Position numbers and translations under genes: made by a program. 64,000 nucleotides of DNA, from contig CAYXWM010000002.1 of the NCBI GenBank assembly GCA_964468805.1, positions 52,756 to 116,755 of the forward strand, in the 5' to 3' direction. The notes under the pieces were generated by a model. That model worked only from the letters and a program-made list of their open reading frames with translations, was not told the DNA's origin and did no database searches. This DNA comes from CAYXWM01 sp964468805. Its GTDB lineage: Bacteria > Bacillota > Clostridia > Lachnospirales > WRBF01. Positions 26,528 through 35,634 of the stretch are shown one piece after another. How positions within the stretch are numbered: the stretch's first letter is position 1; every line of letters begins with the position of its first letter.

Positions 26528-27685
26528 TTAGAAACCTACATCATAGTACTTGTCAACCAAAGCTTTAGTAACGCCTGCGGCTTCGGTTAAAGTAATTTTT
26601 TCGAAGCTGTCCCAAGCTGCTCCGTTTACGGCGATTTTTTCGGCAATTTCAATACCTTTACCTGCAACAAGAACAGGGCTGTTCAAACCGGAAACGATAT
26701 AGGGATTTTCGGCAGTGTCGTTAACCTTGATTAAATCGAAAGCTGCACAAGCGCCGTCAGCCGCGGCTACCAAGGCAACTCCTTTAAGACCTGCATTTTT
26801 AAGAGCAGTCATTCCACCGAAAAGCATTTGGTCATTTTCGCCAAGGATAGTTGTTACATTAAGGTTAGCAGTAACAAAGTCTTCTGCGGCAACCAAACCG
26901 GCTTCTTCTGTCCATGCACCCCAGCCTTGACCAACTATTTTGAACTTAGCATCGGGATAATCTGCTTTACCGCCGGAAATAAGCTGTTCTTCAATGTTTT
27001 CAGCTGCTTTCCAAGCATCTTCCACAGAACAACCTGTTCTGCCTTGAACGATACCTGCAAAGAGACCTGTTCTTCTTTCGCGACCTGCAACGTTTCCTTT
27101 AGCACCGCTGAGAAGGATAGAAATTATTTCGTCATTTTCTTTGCCGTTTTCTTTCATCCATTCTGTGTATGCAACGCCTGAAAGTCTACCATTTTCTTTG
27201 TTGTCGGAGTATACGGTTGTTACGTAATCTCCGCCGTTAACGCCTGAGTCAAGGTTAATAACGGGAATCTTAGCTTCTGCTGCTGCGTTGATACTTGGAA
27301 CGCATGAATCGGGATCTGTACTGTCAAGGAAGATTACGTCCATACCTTGAGTTATGAATGTTTCCATGTTTTGAGCTTCTTTGGTAACGTCTTCGTCAGC
27401 TGTAAGAACTGTACATTCCCAACCTTTTTCTTGGGAAAGCTTTTGAACAGCTTCTACCAATTTTACGAAATAAGGACCGTTTTGAGTTTTAACGGCAAAA
27501 CCAACTTTTACTTTTTTTCCGGCATCAGCAGTGCCACCGGAATTACCTTGGTTTGCTGCAGCATCGCCTGAACCGGCATCGGCTGTAGGGCTGTTTTGGG
27601 TATCCCCACCTGTAGAGCCGCCGCATCCTGCTAATATGGAAATCATCATAGCAAGACTTAATACCAGACAAATCAATTTCTTCAT
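26528..27685 (-). CDS. Sugar ABC transporter substrate-binding lipoprotein (RbsB-like)
   Basis: About 385 residues. A lipoprotein signal (MKKLICLVLSLAMMISILAGCG) is followed by a low-complexity linker rich in G, S, D and A (about residues 25-55), then a type I periplasmic-binding fold: VKVGFAVKTQNGPYFVKLVEAV, MDVIFLDSTDPDSCVPSI, IPVINLDSGVNGGDYVTTVYSDN and AADGACAAFDLI. It captures the sugar or polyol outside the membrane for the permease/ATPase downstream. The ATG at 27685 follows AGGAGGAAAAA; codons upstream of it are not part of the protein. Confidence 0.93.
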   Translation of the reverse strand: MKKLICLVLSLAMMISILAGCGGSTGGDTQNSPTADAGSGDAAANQGNSGGTADAGKKVKVGFAVKTQNGPYFVKLVEAVQKLSQEKGWECTVLTADEDVTKEAQNMETFITQGMDVIFLDSTDPDSCVPSINAAAEAKIPVINLDSGVNGGDYVTTVYSDNKENGRLSGVAYTEWMKENGKENDEIISILLSGAKGNVAGRERRTGLFAGIVQGRTGCSVEDAWKAAENIEEQLISGGKADYPDAKFKIVGQGWGAWTEEAGLVAAEDFVTANLNVTTILGENDQMLFGGMTALKNAGLKGVALVAAADGACAAFDLIKVNDTAENPYIVSGLNSPVLVAGKGIEIAEKIAVNGAAWDSFEKITLTEAAGVTKALVDKYYDVGF

Positions 27686-28000
27686 TACCTTTTTCCTCCT
27701 TAAAATAACTTGCAAATTTCTTCGACTGCCCAAATTTGGGAGTCTGTGATGCTTTAAAAACGAGACTTCAGTGAGTTTTCAATCAACAGGCCTTTTTCGC
27801 CGGAACTCCCGTTTAAAAAAAGACCTGATGTCAAACCGGTATTTTGGTTGTGACTTGATATAGCTTTTCATTCTATGTAAAACTCATCTTGAAATCCCCG
27901 TTATTTTTGCGTTGGATTACACTTTCTCCAAACAAAAACAACGTGGGATTTACGGTTTCAAATCTCGTTTATGTTGTTACGGAATTACTCCCGCAACTTT

Positions 28001-28765
28001 TTATATTAATGTAAAGCATCCGTCGATAATCAGATCATGACCGGATGTATAGGTAGAAGCTTCAGACAATAAGTAAATAACCGCACCGGCCAATTCTTCC
28101 GGTGTTCCCATTCTTCTTGTGGGAGTGCTGCTTACCCATATATCTTGCCAGTCTTGACGTACAAAACCTGTCATATCTGTTTTTATGTATCCGGGGCTGA
28201 TAGAGTTTACTCTGATTCCCTTTAAAGCCCATTCTACTGCCAAAGATTTTGTCAAATGAGCAACCGCTGCTTTAGATGCATTGTATGATGCTTGGCCTTG
28301 AGGATAATTTACTATGCTGCCGGACATAGAAGCTGTATTTACGATGTTTCCTTTTTTATCGTTTGTAATAAGATATTTTCCGAAAGCTTGTGCCATAAAG
28401 TACACACCGTTAAGGTTAACGTTGATTACTTTCAACCAATCTTCGGGGTCACAATCAACTGCATCTTTGTGGATACAGATACCTGCATTATTGAAAAGGT
28501 GATCGAGGGTTCCCATTTTTTCTGCAGCTTTATCAATACATTCAGCTACCTGTTTGGGATCTGTAACGTCGCATACGAAAGAAGCTGTACGTACGCCATA
28601 TTCTTTTGCAATTTCTTCCGCAACTTCAGCGGCATCGAATAAATCGAAAATTACGATGTCGGAGCCTGCATCTGCAAGATATTCGGCTACAACTTTACCT
28701 ATGCCTCTATATCCTCCGGTTACGATAGTTACTTTGTTTTTGAGTGTAAAAATGTCTTTCTTCAT
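28001..28765 (-). CDS. Short-chain dehydrogenase/reductase, polyol dehydrogenase type
   Basis: 254 residues with a classical SDR fold. The cofactor motif TGGYRGIG spans residues 16-23, NNAG follows near 93, and the catalytic triad is Ser148, Tyr161, Lys165. The C-terminal SEASTYTSGHDLIIDGC is standard. Position beside an EltD-like dehydrogenase and the transporter suggests oxidation of a polyol such as a tetritol, arabinitol or sorbitol to the ketose; D-threitol dehydrogenase-type enzymes are in this family. AAGGAGAATG precedes the ATG. Confidence 0.85.
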   Translation of the reverse strand: MKKDIFTLKNKVTIVTGGYRGIGKVVAEYLADAGSDIVIFDLFDAAEVAEEIAKEYGVRTASFVCDVTDPKQVAECIDKAAEKMGTLDHLFNNAGICIHKDAVDCDPEDWLKVINVNLNGVYFMAQAFGKYLITNDKKGNIVNTASMSGSIVNYPQGQASYNASKAAVAHLTKSLAVEWALKGIRVNSISPGYIKTDMTGFVRQDWQDIWVSSTPTRRMGTPEELAGAVIYLLSEASTYTSGHDLIIDGCFTLI

Positions 28766-28910
28766 CTTGTCATTCTCCTTCTGAAATTAGATTTAAAGTA
28801 AGTTCGATGAAATTAAAATATTATCGAACTTTTAATTTATTCGGATGTTTTATATTGAAAATACTTCAAAAACATCCTTATAACGTGAAAATTCTTTTGT
28901 ATATGGGGTA

Positions 28911-28941
28911 ACTGTTTCTATACATCTTTCAAGAAACAGTA
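28911..28941. other. Inverted repeat between the two dehydrogenase genes
   Basis: ACTGTTTCT and AGAAACAGT-type arms flank a 14-base loop. The related GTTTC/GAAAC palindromes upstream of the ROK gene suggest a regulator site rather than a terminator, as no T run follows. Confidence 0.4.
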
Positions 28942-28964
28942 TAACTTCATAGAACTCACGTTTT

Positions 28965-30038
28965 TTAAAATTTAATAGCTACTTTCAAATCACCGAATTT
29001 TCCCGTTGCATATTCAAAAGCTTCTTCCCATTTTTCTATGGGAAAATATCTTCCTACAACCCCGTCTGTCTTGAGTTTACCGTTATAAATATTCTCAATA
29101 ACAAAAGGATAGCAATAAGGGCTTAAATGGGAACCCAGAACATCCAGCTCTTTATTGTCACCGATTAAGGTCCAGTCTACTGTGGCAGGTTCGCTGAATA
29201 CACTGAATTCAACAAAACGTCCCAGCTTGCGAACCATTTGCAATCCCTGGACAACGCTTGAGGGATGCCCGGTGGCTTCTATGTAAATATCGCATCCGTA
29301 ACCCTCTGTCAGGTCTTGTATTTCTTTTAAAACATCTGTCTTACCGGGATTCATAACAATGTCGGCACCGAATTCCTTTGCCTTTTCCAAACGCTCGTCT
29401 TTCATATCCAGAACTATAAGCTTTGCCGGGTTCATCAACCGTGCATAAGTTACCATTCCCAATCCCAAGGTACCGGCACCGGATATGACAACCACATCTT
29501 CTATAGTAATCTGTGCACGATCAACGCAATGTTTGGCACAGGCATAAGGCTCAATTAATAAGGCATCTTCCAAAGACATATCATGAGGAACTTTATGTAT
29601 TACCGCATTTTTGGGGTATCGAACGTATTCAGCCATACCGCCGTTATTTTCCTTTTGGAAGCCAAAGGTGGCATGAGGTTGACACATCCAATATCTTCCG
29701 GTTTTGCAGAATTTACAGGTTCCGCAAGGAACAATTTGGTCTGCTATAATGCGGTCGCCGGGTTTGTATTCGGTAACGTTGGAACCTATTTCAACCACAA
29801 CGCCAAGGAATTCATGCCCGGGAATAAACGGCGGTCTAACCCACATTTCATGAGTGTCGTCACCCCATGTGGAATTCCCGTGATAACATTTCAAATCTCC
29901 GGCACAAACTCCGCAACCTTGAGTTTTAATAATAATATCGTCGGGTCCGCATTCGGGAACCGGATATTCAGCCTCGTACCGATAATCTCCTTTATCATAA
30001 GCCACAAGAGCTTTCATCGTTTTGGGAAGTTTGATCAA
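28965..30038 (-). CDS. Zinc-dependent alcohol dehydrogenase, erythritol/L-threitol dehydrogenase-like
   Basis: About 357 residues, medium-chain dehydrogenase. Catalytic zinc ligands lie in CGVCAGDLKCYHG and GHEFLGVVVE, structural cysteines in CGTCKFCKTGRYWMC, and the Rossmann loop in VVISGAGTLGLGM. The segments DLKCYHG, QIVPCGTCKFCKTGRYWMCQPH, ERAQIT-like DRAQITIEDVVV and VDWTLIGDNKELDVLGSHLSPYCYP strongly recall EltD of Mycobacterium smegmatis. It starts with TTG at 30038, six bases after AGGAGG; an ATG overlapping that site is less likely. First gene of the operon, divergent from the ROK regulator. Confidence 0.88.
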   Translation of the reverse strand: MIKLPKTMKALVAYDKGDYRYEAEYPVPECGPDDIIIKTQGCGVCAGDLKCYHGNSTWGDDTHEMWVRPPFIPGHEFLGVVVEIGSNVTEYKPGDRIIADQIVPCGTCKFCKTGRYWMCQPHATFGFQKENNGGMAEYVRYPKNAVIHKVPHDMSLEDALLIEPYACAKHCVDRAQITIEDVVVISGAGTLGLGMVTYARLMNPAKLIVLDMKDERLEKAKEFGADIVMNPGKTDVLKEIQDLTEGYGCDIYIEATGHPSSVVQGLQMVRKLGRFVEFSVFSEPATVDWTLIGDNKELDVLGSHLSPYCYPFVIENIYNGKLKTDGVVGRYFPIEKWEEAFEYATGKFGDLKVAIKF

Positions 30039-30280
30039 AACCATCCTCCTTTTTTAAAATGATTTCTAAAACTCTTTTTATTAAATGATTTTTTTAATTG
30101 ATTTTTTAAATATGTTTTGTATAATCATATTATATATCACGATTAAAGAATTCGTCAATAAGTTATATAAAACTTCTTTAAAAAATGTTTTTTGTGTTAT
30201 ACTACAACAGTTCCCGAAACTTCGCTTGATGTCTATTCGGCAAATTTTCATTTTTGTAAAATTACTGTTTTAGCGTCTTT

Positions 30281-30328
30281 ATACTAATCTTCATTTAAGT
30301 AAAGATATATATTAAGGAAGAATAGTAT
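30281..30328. repeat. Family C 48-bp inverted-repeat element, copy C1
   Basis: ATACTAATCTTC at the left matches the complement of GAAGAATAGTAT at the right with one mismatch. A second copy with the same ends and a different middle lies at 40939-40985. Confidence 0.65.
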
Positions 30329-30369
30329 TACAATTTCCTTGCAATTTAAAAGATAAAACCTGCTCGGAA

Positions 30370-30474
30370 TGTTTCCGGAAACAGCGGAAATATAGTCGAA
30401 AACTTGCTTTTATATAAAATTAAAAAAACAAAAAAGGTTAATTAAAGGAAACCGTTTCTAAACAGTTTCCCTTA
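30370..30474. promoter_or_regulatory. Palindromes upstream of the ROK regulator gene
   Basis: TGTTTCCGGAAACA (30370-30383) is a perfect palindrome. TTAAAGGAAAC (30442-30452) and GTTTCCCTTAA (30464-30474) form an interrupted one. Both share the GTTTCC half-site, lie between the divergent EltD-like and ROK genes, and are plausible binding sites for the ROK protein. Confidence 0.5.
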
Positions 30475-30559
30475 AAGTTTTAGTTTTATTGAACTTGTTT
30501 GACTATAAGTTTTGATGGGAAGCCATCTAATTTTTTATAAAAAAGGAGAGCAATACAAA

Positions 30560-31690
30560 ATGCCAAAAGTCAATATGTCTGAAAGGATCAAAACGCAGAA
30601 CAGGAAATTGATTTATCAATTTATTCGCAATAATGAACCTGTCTCCAAACAGGACATTGTTGTGGGGCTTGGTCTGAGCCTACCCACCGTTACGCAAAAC
30701 ATTCAGTTTTTAGAGAAACGCAATCTGATTGATACCTCCAAATCAAAAAAAACCGGAGGGCGAGATGCTACCGCCTATTGCTATAAGAGAGACGGCAGGC
30801 AAGCAATCGGTGTGTACATTACCGGAAACCACATTAATGTAGTTGCTGTGGATTTATCCGGAACGGTAATCTATATAAACAGAGAGCGTATAAAATTCGA
30901 CTTGGATGACGACGATTATTTGAGAAAACTGGGCGACATGGTTGAAGAAGTGAAACAAAATGCAATTATAAGCGATAACAATTTTTTGGGTGTGGGAATA
31001 GCCGTTCCGGGGATTTTATCCGATGACCGGGAAAAGGTTCTCTATGGCTTGACATATAGCTTTTCAGGTAAAACACGAGAAGAAATATCTAAATATATAC
31101 CCTACCGCACTAAGATTTTCCACGATTCCTTTGTTTCGGGATTTGCGGAAGTCTGGATTGATTCCCATATACAGAACGCAGTATATATCAGCCTAAACAA
31201 CAGCATTGGGGGTTCGGTAATCATCAATAAACATATTTATTTCGGTGATGCAAACCGTTCCGGAGAAGTGGGGCATATGACTCTGGTACACGAAGGAGGT
31301 AAACCCTGCTATTGCGGAAAACACGGTTGCTTTGATACCCTATGCAATGCCGGGATTCTGGACAGTTATACTAACGGAAATTTGGCGGAGTTCTTCCGTT
31401 TATTAAAAGAAAATGACCAAACTGCAAAGAAAATTTGGGATGAGTATTTGGATTACCTTTCTCTGGCGATTCACAACATACGTATGCTTTTTGATTGTTC
31501 TGTAATAATCGGGGGCTATGTGGGCGCTTATATAGAAAATTACATGGAAGAACTTTATGCCAGAGTTGACGAAAGAAACCTTTTCGGAGATTCTTCAAGA
31601 AACTTTGTAATGCCCTGCAAGTACAAAATCGAATCTACCGCCGCCGGTGGAGCTATACAGTTGATAGTTGAATTTATCAACAGTATTTAA
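30560..31690 (+). CDS. ROK-family transcriptional regulator (NagC/XylR type)
   Basis: About 376 residues. The N-terminal winged helix (KTQNRKLIYQFIRNNEPVSKQDIVVGLGLSLPTVTQNIQFLE) precedes a ROK sugar-kinase-like domain with LGVGIAVPG, FVSGFAEVW and the ROK zinc motif GKPCYCGKHGCFDTLC. It probably senses the ketose or polyol and controls the divergent operon at 17.8-30.0 kb. The ATG at 30560 follows AAAAGGAGAG; upstream in-frame codons lack a ribosome site. Whether it keeps kinase activity is unclear, but most DNA-binding ROK proteins do not. Confidence 0.92.
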   Translation: MPKVNMSERIKTQNRKLIYQFIRNNEPVSKQDIVVGLGLSLPTVTQNIQFLEKRNLIDTSKSKKTGGRDATAYCYKRDGRQAIGVYITGNHINVVAVDLSGTVIYINRERIKFDLDDDDYLRKLGDMVEEVKQNAIISDNNFLGVGIAVPGILSDDREKVLYGLTYSFSGKTREEISKYIPYRTKIFHDSFVSGFAEVWIDSHIQNAVYISLNNSIGGSVIINKHIYFGDANRSGEVGHMTLVHEGGKPCYCGKHGCFDTLCNAGILDSYTNGNLAEFFRLLKENDQTAKKIWDEYLDYLSLAIHNIRMLFDCSVIIGGYVGAYIENYMEELYARVDERNLFGDSSRNFVMPCKYKIESTAAGGAIQLIVEFINSI

Positions 31691-31880
31691 CTTATGAACG
31701 GTTGTAACCGGAGGTAAGCATAAATAATGTGATCGGTTGATACTGAAAAATATACAGTAACAAAGATGCATCCATGGGTTTCAGTCCCGGTAATGTAAAC
31801 GATTTCATATGCGTAATTTACCTAATTATATACATACCGGAATTAATAGCTGTAAAGAAATTTAAATCAATCAATCTAAA

Positions 31881-31970
31881 CGCGAGGCAATTAATTAAAT
31901 TTTGCCTCGTGTTTTTTTGTACAAATAAAAAGGACATTGCTTAGTTTTCTAAACAATGTCCTCTTTGCTA
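31881..31970 (+). terminator. Two tandem terminators after the ROK gene
   Basis: The first stem pairs ACGCGAGGCAA with TTGCCTCGTGT and is followed by seven T. The second pairs AGGACATTG with CAATGTCCT, followed by CTTT. They end plus-strand transcription before the convergent mupG gene. The rest of the 31691-32184 gap holds no gene, only copy A5. Confidence 0.8.
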
Positions 31971-32066
31971 AATTCACTTAAAGCCCAATTATACCCATAA
32001 TGAATTTTCTCTTTAACCCTTACTGAATAAGTCTTTAAACAAAGGGTACTATGATTAATAAGAAGT

Positions 32067-32163
32067 ATATTGATTCCATTTTAAACAAAGGACAAAAATA
32101 GTTGATTTTTTCCAACGGTTCAAGCAAAAATTATTTTGTCTTAATCTTATATGGAAAAGTATA
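32067..32163 (+). repeat. Family A palindromic repeat, copy A5
   Basis: TATTGATTCC at the left, TGGAAAAGTA at the right, flanked by TA on both sides (AGTA|...|TAAACTCC). A nearly standard centre with slight shortening in the right arm. It lies beyond the mupG stop in a convergent gap. Confidence 0.8.
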
Positions 32164-32184
32164 AACTCCTGTTTATTGCTTTAA

Positions 32185-33231
32185 TTACATTATGGGTTCT
32201 ACAGGCATTAACTTTTGCCCGTTGTGTGTTGATTTTATAAGGTGGAGGTATTCTTTTTGAACTTCACCTATAACATTTATATTCTCATTTGGAGGTAGGT
32301 CTGACTTGACCAGCTGAATTTCACCGGAATACCTTTTATAACCTATGTTATCTATGGTTACGGTTCCTATTTTTCTTTCAATGCAGTTTTCCGGCTCTAT
32401 GGTTTTTCCGAAGCAACTGTATTCACGGCTTTCTTGAAACCTGGCTATCCAAGCAGGGCTGTCTGCTCTTACGGTAAATATTTTGTTGTAAAGATATTTA
32501 TAGTTTTTGTGTAAAACCATGGGAACGGAGATAATTCCGGTATTAATATATTCGCCTATGAGATTATTCTGTTTTTGGGATATACCGTTGTCTCCAACCA
32601 AAACACCGTCTACGGAAAAGTTTTTAATCAGGTCTGTGTATGCCGCATATGGCGGAATATTTCTGTGCATTTCCAGGGTGGGCAATCCCTTAAAGATAGG
32701 CCCTCGTAAATGTTCGTCTCCTTGTATAAATGCCAGAACTTTTATATTTTCGGCATTCAATCTTTTATTTATGTTTTCAAAGAAATCCGAATCAAGCCCT
32801 GTTTCCGGTCTGGGATAAAAGTTGTGTATTGCATAAACTTCATTTCCCATAGAAGCTATTTCTTTTGCGATATTATTATCGGGAGTAGAAGCATTTACAG
32901 CTATGGGCATGAAGTTAGAAATACGTTTTATCTCATCTTCCGTAAAGCCGTAATCTATCCTTAAAACGGATAAGTTAAGCTCATTTGACAAATCAAGCAC
33001 ATCATCGCAACGGAATTGTTCTAAAGTTTTTTTGGACACATCCGCAATAATCTTAAAATTGTTTTCGTTCAGCCAATTACACATTTCCTTTGCTTTAGCC
33101 GTATAATTTTCATCAAATTCTTCGCCTATATGAAGCGACGTAAAAATAAATCCGGGATTTATTTTTTTTAGATCGTTTTTCATGGTTTCAAAAGATGATA
33201 GGTATACGGAACGCCCTAAGGTATTAATCAT
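32185..33231 (-). CDS. mupG: DUF871 protein, 6-phospho-N-acetylmuramidase (MupG) type
   Basis: About 348 residues. The pattern MINTLGRSVYLSS, FTSLHIGEE, LRIDYGF, NASTPDNN, EVYAIHNFYPRPETGLD and the closing CFGKTI...NVIGEVQKEYLHLI fits the DUF871/MupG family, glycosidases that cleave MurNAc-6-phosphate-GlcNAc inside the cell. It diverges from murR-murQ-murP, so a MurNAc-GlcNAc disaccharide imported and phosphorylated by MurP could be split here and passed to MurQ. The ATG at 33231 follows GGAGGAAAAT; the longer frame starts in the promoter region. Confidence 0.88.
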   Translation of the reverse strand: MINTLGRSVYLSSFETMKNDLKKINPGFIFTSLHIGEEFDENYTAKAKEMCNWLNENNFKIIADVSKKTLEQFRCDDVLDLSNELNLSVLRIDYGFTEDEIKRISNFMPIAVNASTPDNNIAKEIASMGNEVYAIHNFYPRPETGLDSDFFENINKRLNAENIKVLAFIQGDEHLRGPIFKGLPTLEMHRNIPPYAAYTDLIKNFSVDGVLVGDNGISQKQNNLIGEYINTGIISVPMVLHKNYKYLYNKIFTVRADSPAWIARFQESREYSCFGKTIEPENCIERKIGTVTIDNIGYKRYSGEIQLVKSDLPPNENINVIGEVQKEYLHLIKSTHNGQKLMPVEPIM

Positions 33232-33406
33232 ATTTTCCTCCAAACTGTCATAGCGGTTTAAACTAAAATGTATAAAAATAAATTGCAATTAATCCTTAAA
33301 GCATTGACTGAATTGCAATTTATATGGTTTTATTAAAGTTAAACCGGTATAGTATAAGCTTATATTATTGATTATACCACCGGGGATTTTTAGTATCAAT
33401 AATATA

Positions 33407-33553
33407 GAAATATTTCATGTTTCACAATTATCACGATAATATATATAAATACCACAGTTATAATCAAATATTTTTGTGCAACCTGCCGGGCTTAATTTCA
33501 AGTTATGAAACTTTGTTTCACAATTTACTCTTTGTATTGAAAATTTTGTTTCT
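33407..33553. promoter_or_regulatory. Candidate MurR (RpiR-family) operators
   Basis: The 391-base divergent gap holds GAAATATTTC (33407-33416, perfect palindrome), TGAAACTTTGTTTCA (33506-33520) and TGAAAATTTTGTTTC (33538-33552). These TGAAA-N5-TTTCA-like sites resemble those expected for RpiR regulators and lie between mupG and murR, close to the murR start. Confidence 0.6.
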
Positions 33554-33622
33554 TTACTTTAAAATGCACACTACGTATTAAATTCTAAGTGAAGTTTTGT
33601 GATTTATTCCGGGAGGAGAAAT

Positions 33623-34465
33623 ATGAAGGGTGTTTTGGCAAGGCTTAACGAATATAAAAGAAGTGCAAGCCCTACAGAAATTTCCATAATAAATTATGTT
33701 TTGGAAAACCACGAATTTATTATTAATCACAATATTCATAAACTTTCTGATATAACGTTTTCTTCTCCCGCATCGGTTATTAGGCTCTGTAAAAAACTGG
33801 GCTTTGAGGGTTACAAAGATTTCAGGAAAGCTATGATTTATGAGTTCGCTTTACTGAAACAAAAGAAATCCATAGAAAAAAAGGAACTGGCTCGCCATGA
33901 CAGTTTAGAAGATATAATAGAAAAAATAACTTACAAAAACATAGTTTGCCTTGAAAATACAAAGAATTTAATTGATATGAAAGTTTTACAAAGCTGTATT
34001 GAGCATATTATTAATTGCAGAAATCTGTGTCTATTCGGAATAGGCTCTTCTTTGCTGGTAGCAAAAGACGCACATTTGAAATTTTTAAGGCTTAACAAAC
34101 CTTGCCTTGTTTATGATGATTGGCATGTACAGTTACTTCATGCCAGACATATGAGCAAAGAGGATTTAGCCATAATCATTACCTATTCCGGGCAAACTGT
34201 AGAAATGATAGAATGCGCCAAAGCTATAAAAGAAAAGGGTGCAACTATTATAACCATTACCAAATACGGTAATACAGCGATTTCTGAATACAGCGATTTA
34301 CCCCTTTATGTTGCGGCAAGCGAATCTACCTTCAGAAGCGGTGCAATGGAATCCAGAATATCTCAATTAAATATAATTGATATAATTTATACGGCTTTTG
34401 CCAATAACAGATATGAGTATGCTTTAGAACAAATATCAAAAACTCATATTCATAAACCAAAATAA
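33623..34465 (+). CDS. murR: RpiR-family (MurR/HexR-like) transcriptional regulator
   Basis: 280 residues. An N-terminal RpiR helix-turn-helix (SPTEISIINYVLENHEFIINHNIHKLSDITFSSPASVIRLCKKLGFEGYKDF) is followed by a SIS sugar-phosphate-binding domain (CLFGIGSSLLVAKDAHLKFLRL; IIITYSGQTVEMIECAK). It probably senses MurNAc-6-phosphate and controls the flanking mup/mur genes. The ATG at 33623 follows GGGAGGAG. It is 37 bases ahead of murQ in a plus-strand operon. Symbol assigned from context. Confidence 0.88.
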   Translation: MKGVLARLNEYKRSASPTEISIINYVLENHEFIINHNIHKLSDITFSSPASVIRLCKKLGFEGYKDFRKAMIYEFALLKQKKSIEKKELARHDSLEDIIEKITYKNIVCLENTKNLIDMKVLQSCIEHIINCRNLCLFGIGSSLLVAKDAHLKFLRLNKPCLVYDDWHVQLLHARHMSKEDLAIIITYSGQTVEMIECAKAIKEKGATIITITKYGNTAISEYSDLPLYVAASESTFRSGAMESRISQLNIIDIIYTAFANNRYEYALEQISKTHIHKPK

Positions 34466-34501
34466 ATATTTGGATTAAATATAAATAAATCGGAGGTATA
34501 A

Positions 34502-35410
34502 ATGATTAATTTAAAAGGAATGTCCACAGAAACTCAAAATGAACTTACAAAAAATCTCGACTCCATGAGTTCCTTGGAAATAGTTACTGTTATGAATCAA
34601 GAAGACAAAAAAGTACCTTTGGCAGTGGAAAAGGTGTTACCTCAAATAGCAAAAGCGGTAGACATGGTTTCGAACTCCTTTAAATCCGGAGGCAGACTGA
34701 TTTATATGGGTGCCGGTACAAGCGGAAGATTGGGCGTATTGGATGCTGTTGAATGTCCTCCTACTTTTGGTGTATCAAGTGACCTTGTAGTAGGACTGAT
34801 AGCCGGCGGAGACAATGCCTTTTTAAAAGCTGTTGAGGGTGCGGAGGACAGTACAGAACTGGGCGTAGCCGATTTAAAAAATATAGATTTAAAATCCAAC
34901 GATACAGTTATCGGCATTGCAGCCAGCGGAAGAACCCCTTATGTTAAAGCCGCTTTGTTATATGCTAAATCAGTGGGCTGTAATACAGTCTCCATAGCTT
35001 GTAATGAAAATTCGGAAATTGGTGAATGTGCGGAAGTAAAGATAGAAGTTGTTCCCGGAGCGGAAGTTTTAACCGGTTCCACAAGACTGAAAGCCGGAAC
35101 AGCACAAAAAATGGTTCTTAATATGATTTCCACAGCCGCTATGGTTACCGTAGGAAAGGTATATAAAAATCTTATGGTGGATGTACAACAAACAAACGAC
35201 AAACTCAGAGTCAGAGCAGAAAATATAATAATGTCCGCTACAGATGTTGAAAGAGAAGTAGCAAAGGAAAAAATTAAAGAAGCCGACGGAAGCGTTAAAC
35301 TGGCAATAACCATGATACTTCTAAACTGTGATTTAAAAACAGCAAAAGATAAGTTGGACAGTGTCGGCGGTCATATCAGAAAGGCTATAGAACAAAAGAG
35401 AGAAATATAA
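34502..35410 (+). CDS. murQ: N-acetylmuramic acid 6-phosphate etherase
   Basis: This 302-residue cytosolic enzyme removes D-lactate from MurNAc-6-phosphate, giving GlcNAc-6-phosphate for NagA. The SIS fold shows IYMGAGTSGRLGVLDAVECPPTFG, IAGGDNAFLKAVEGAEDS, IGIAASGRTPYVKAAL and GAEVLTGSTRLKAGTAQKMVLN, all hallmarks of MurQ. Length is standard. CGGAGGTA precedes the ATG. Family B copy B3 separates it from the murP gene. Confidence 0.97.
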   Translation: MINLKGMSTETQNELTKNLDSMSSLEIVTVMNQEDKKVPLAVEKVLPQIAKAVDMVSNSFKSGGRLIYMGAGTSGRLGVLDAVECPPTFGVSSDLVVGLIAGGDNAFLKAVEGAEDSTELGVADLKNIDLKSNDTVIGIAASGRTPYVKAALLYAKSVGCNTVSIACNENSEIGECAEVKIEVVPGAEVLTGSTRLKAGTAQKMVLNMISTAAMVTVGKVYKNLMVDVQQTNDKLRVRAENIIMSATDVEREVAKEKIKEADGSVKLAITMILLNCDLKTAKDKLDSVGGHIRKAIEQKREI

Positions 35411-35471
35411 AACAATGGGGCATACTGTAAAATAATATATACTAATAACCATATATTATTTTATGAAATAA

Positions 35472-35610
35472 ATATACTTAATTGCATAAGGAAACGTAAT
35501 AAAAGCTTTTATTCGTAAAGGGTTCGCTGCTGCGATTTTTATGAAAAAACAGCGGTGGCTTGCCGGTACGAATATATGCTTTTGTTACTGCTTAACCGGC
35601 AATTAAGTAA
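35472..35610 (+). repeat. Family B intercistronic repeat, copy B3
   Basis: ATATACTTAATTGCATAAGG at the left and CTTAACCGGCAATTAAGTAA at the right, with inner TTTATTCGTAAAGGGTTCGC. It fills most of the murQ-murP gap and is oriented with transcription. Confidence 0.85.
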
Positions 35611-35634
35611 AGACTTCAGAAAGAGGTGTTAATT

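Noticed and set aside
30085..30273. 62-codon plus-strand frame in the EltD-ROK gap
   Set aside because: Very AT-rich, no ribosome site, lies in a promoter region.
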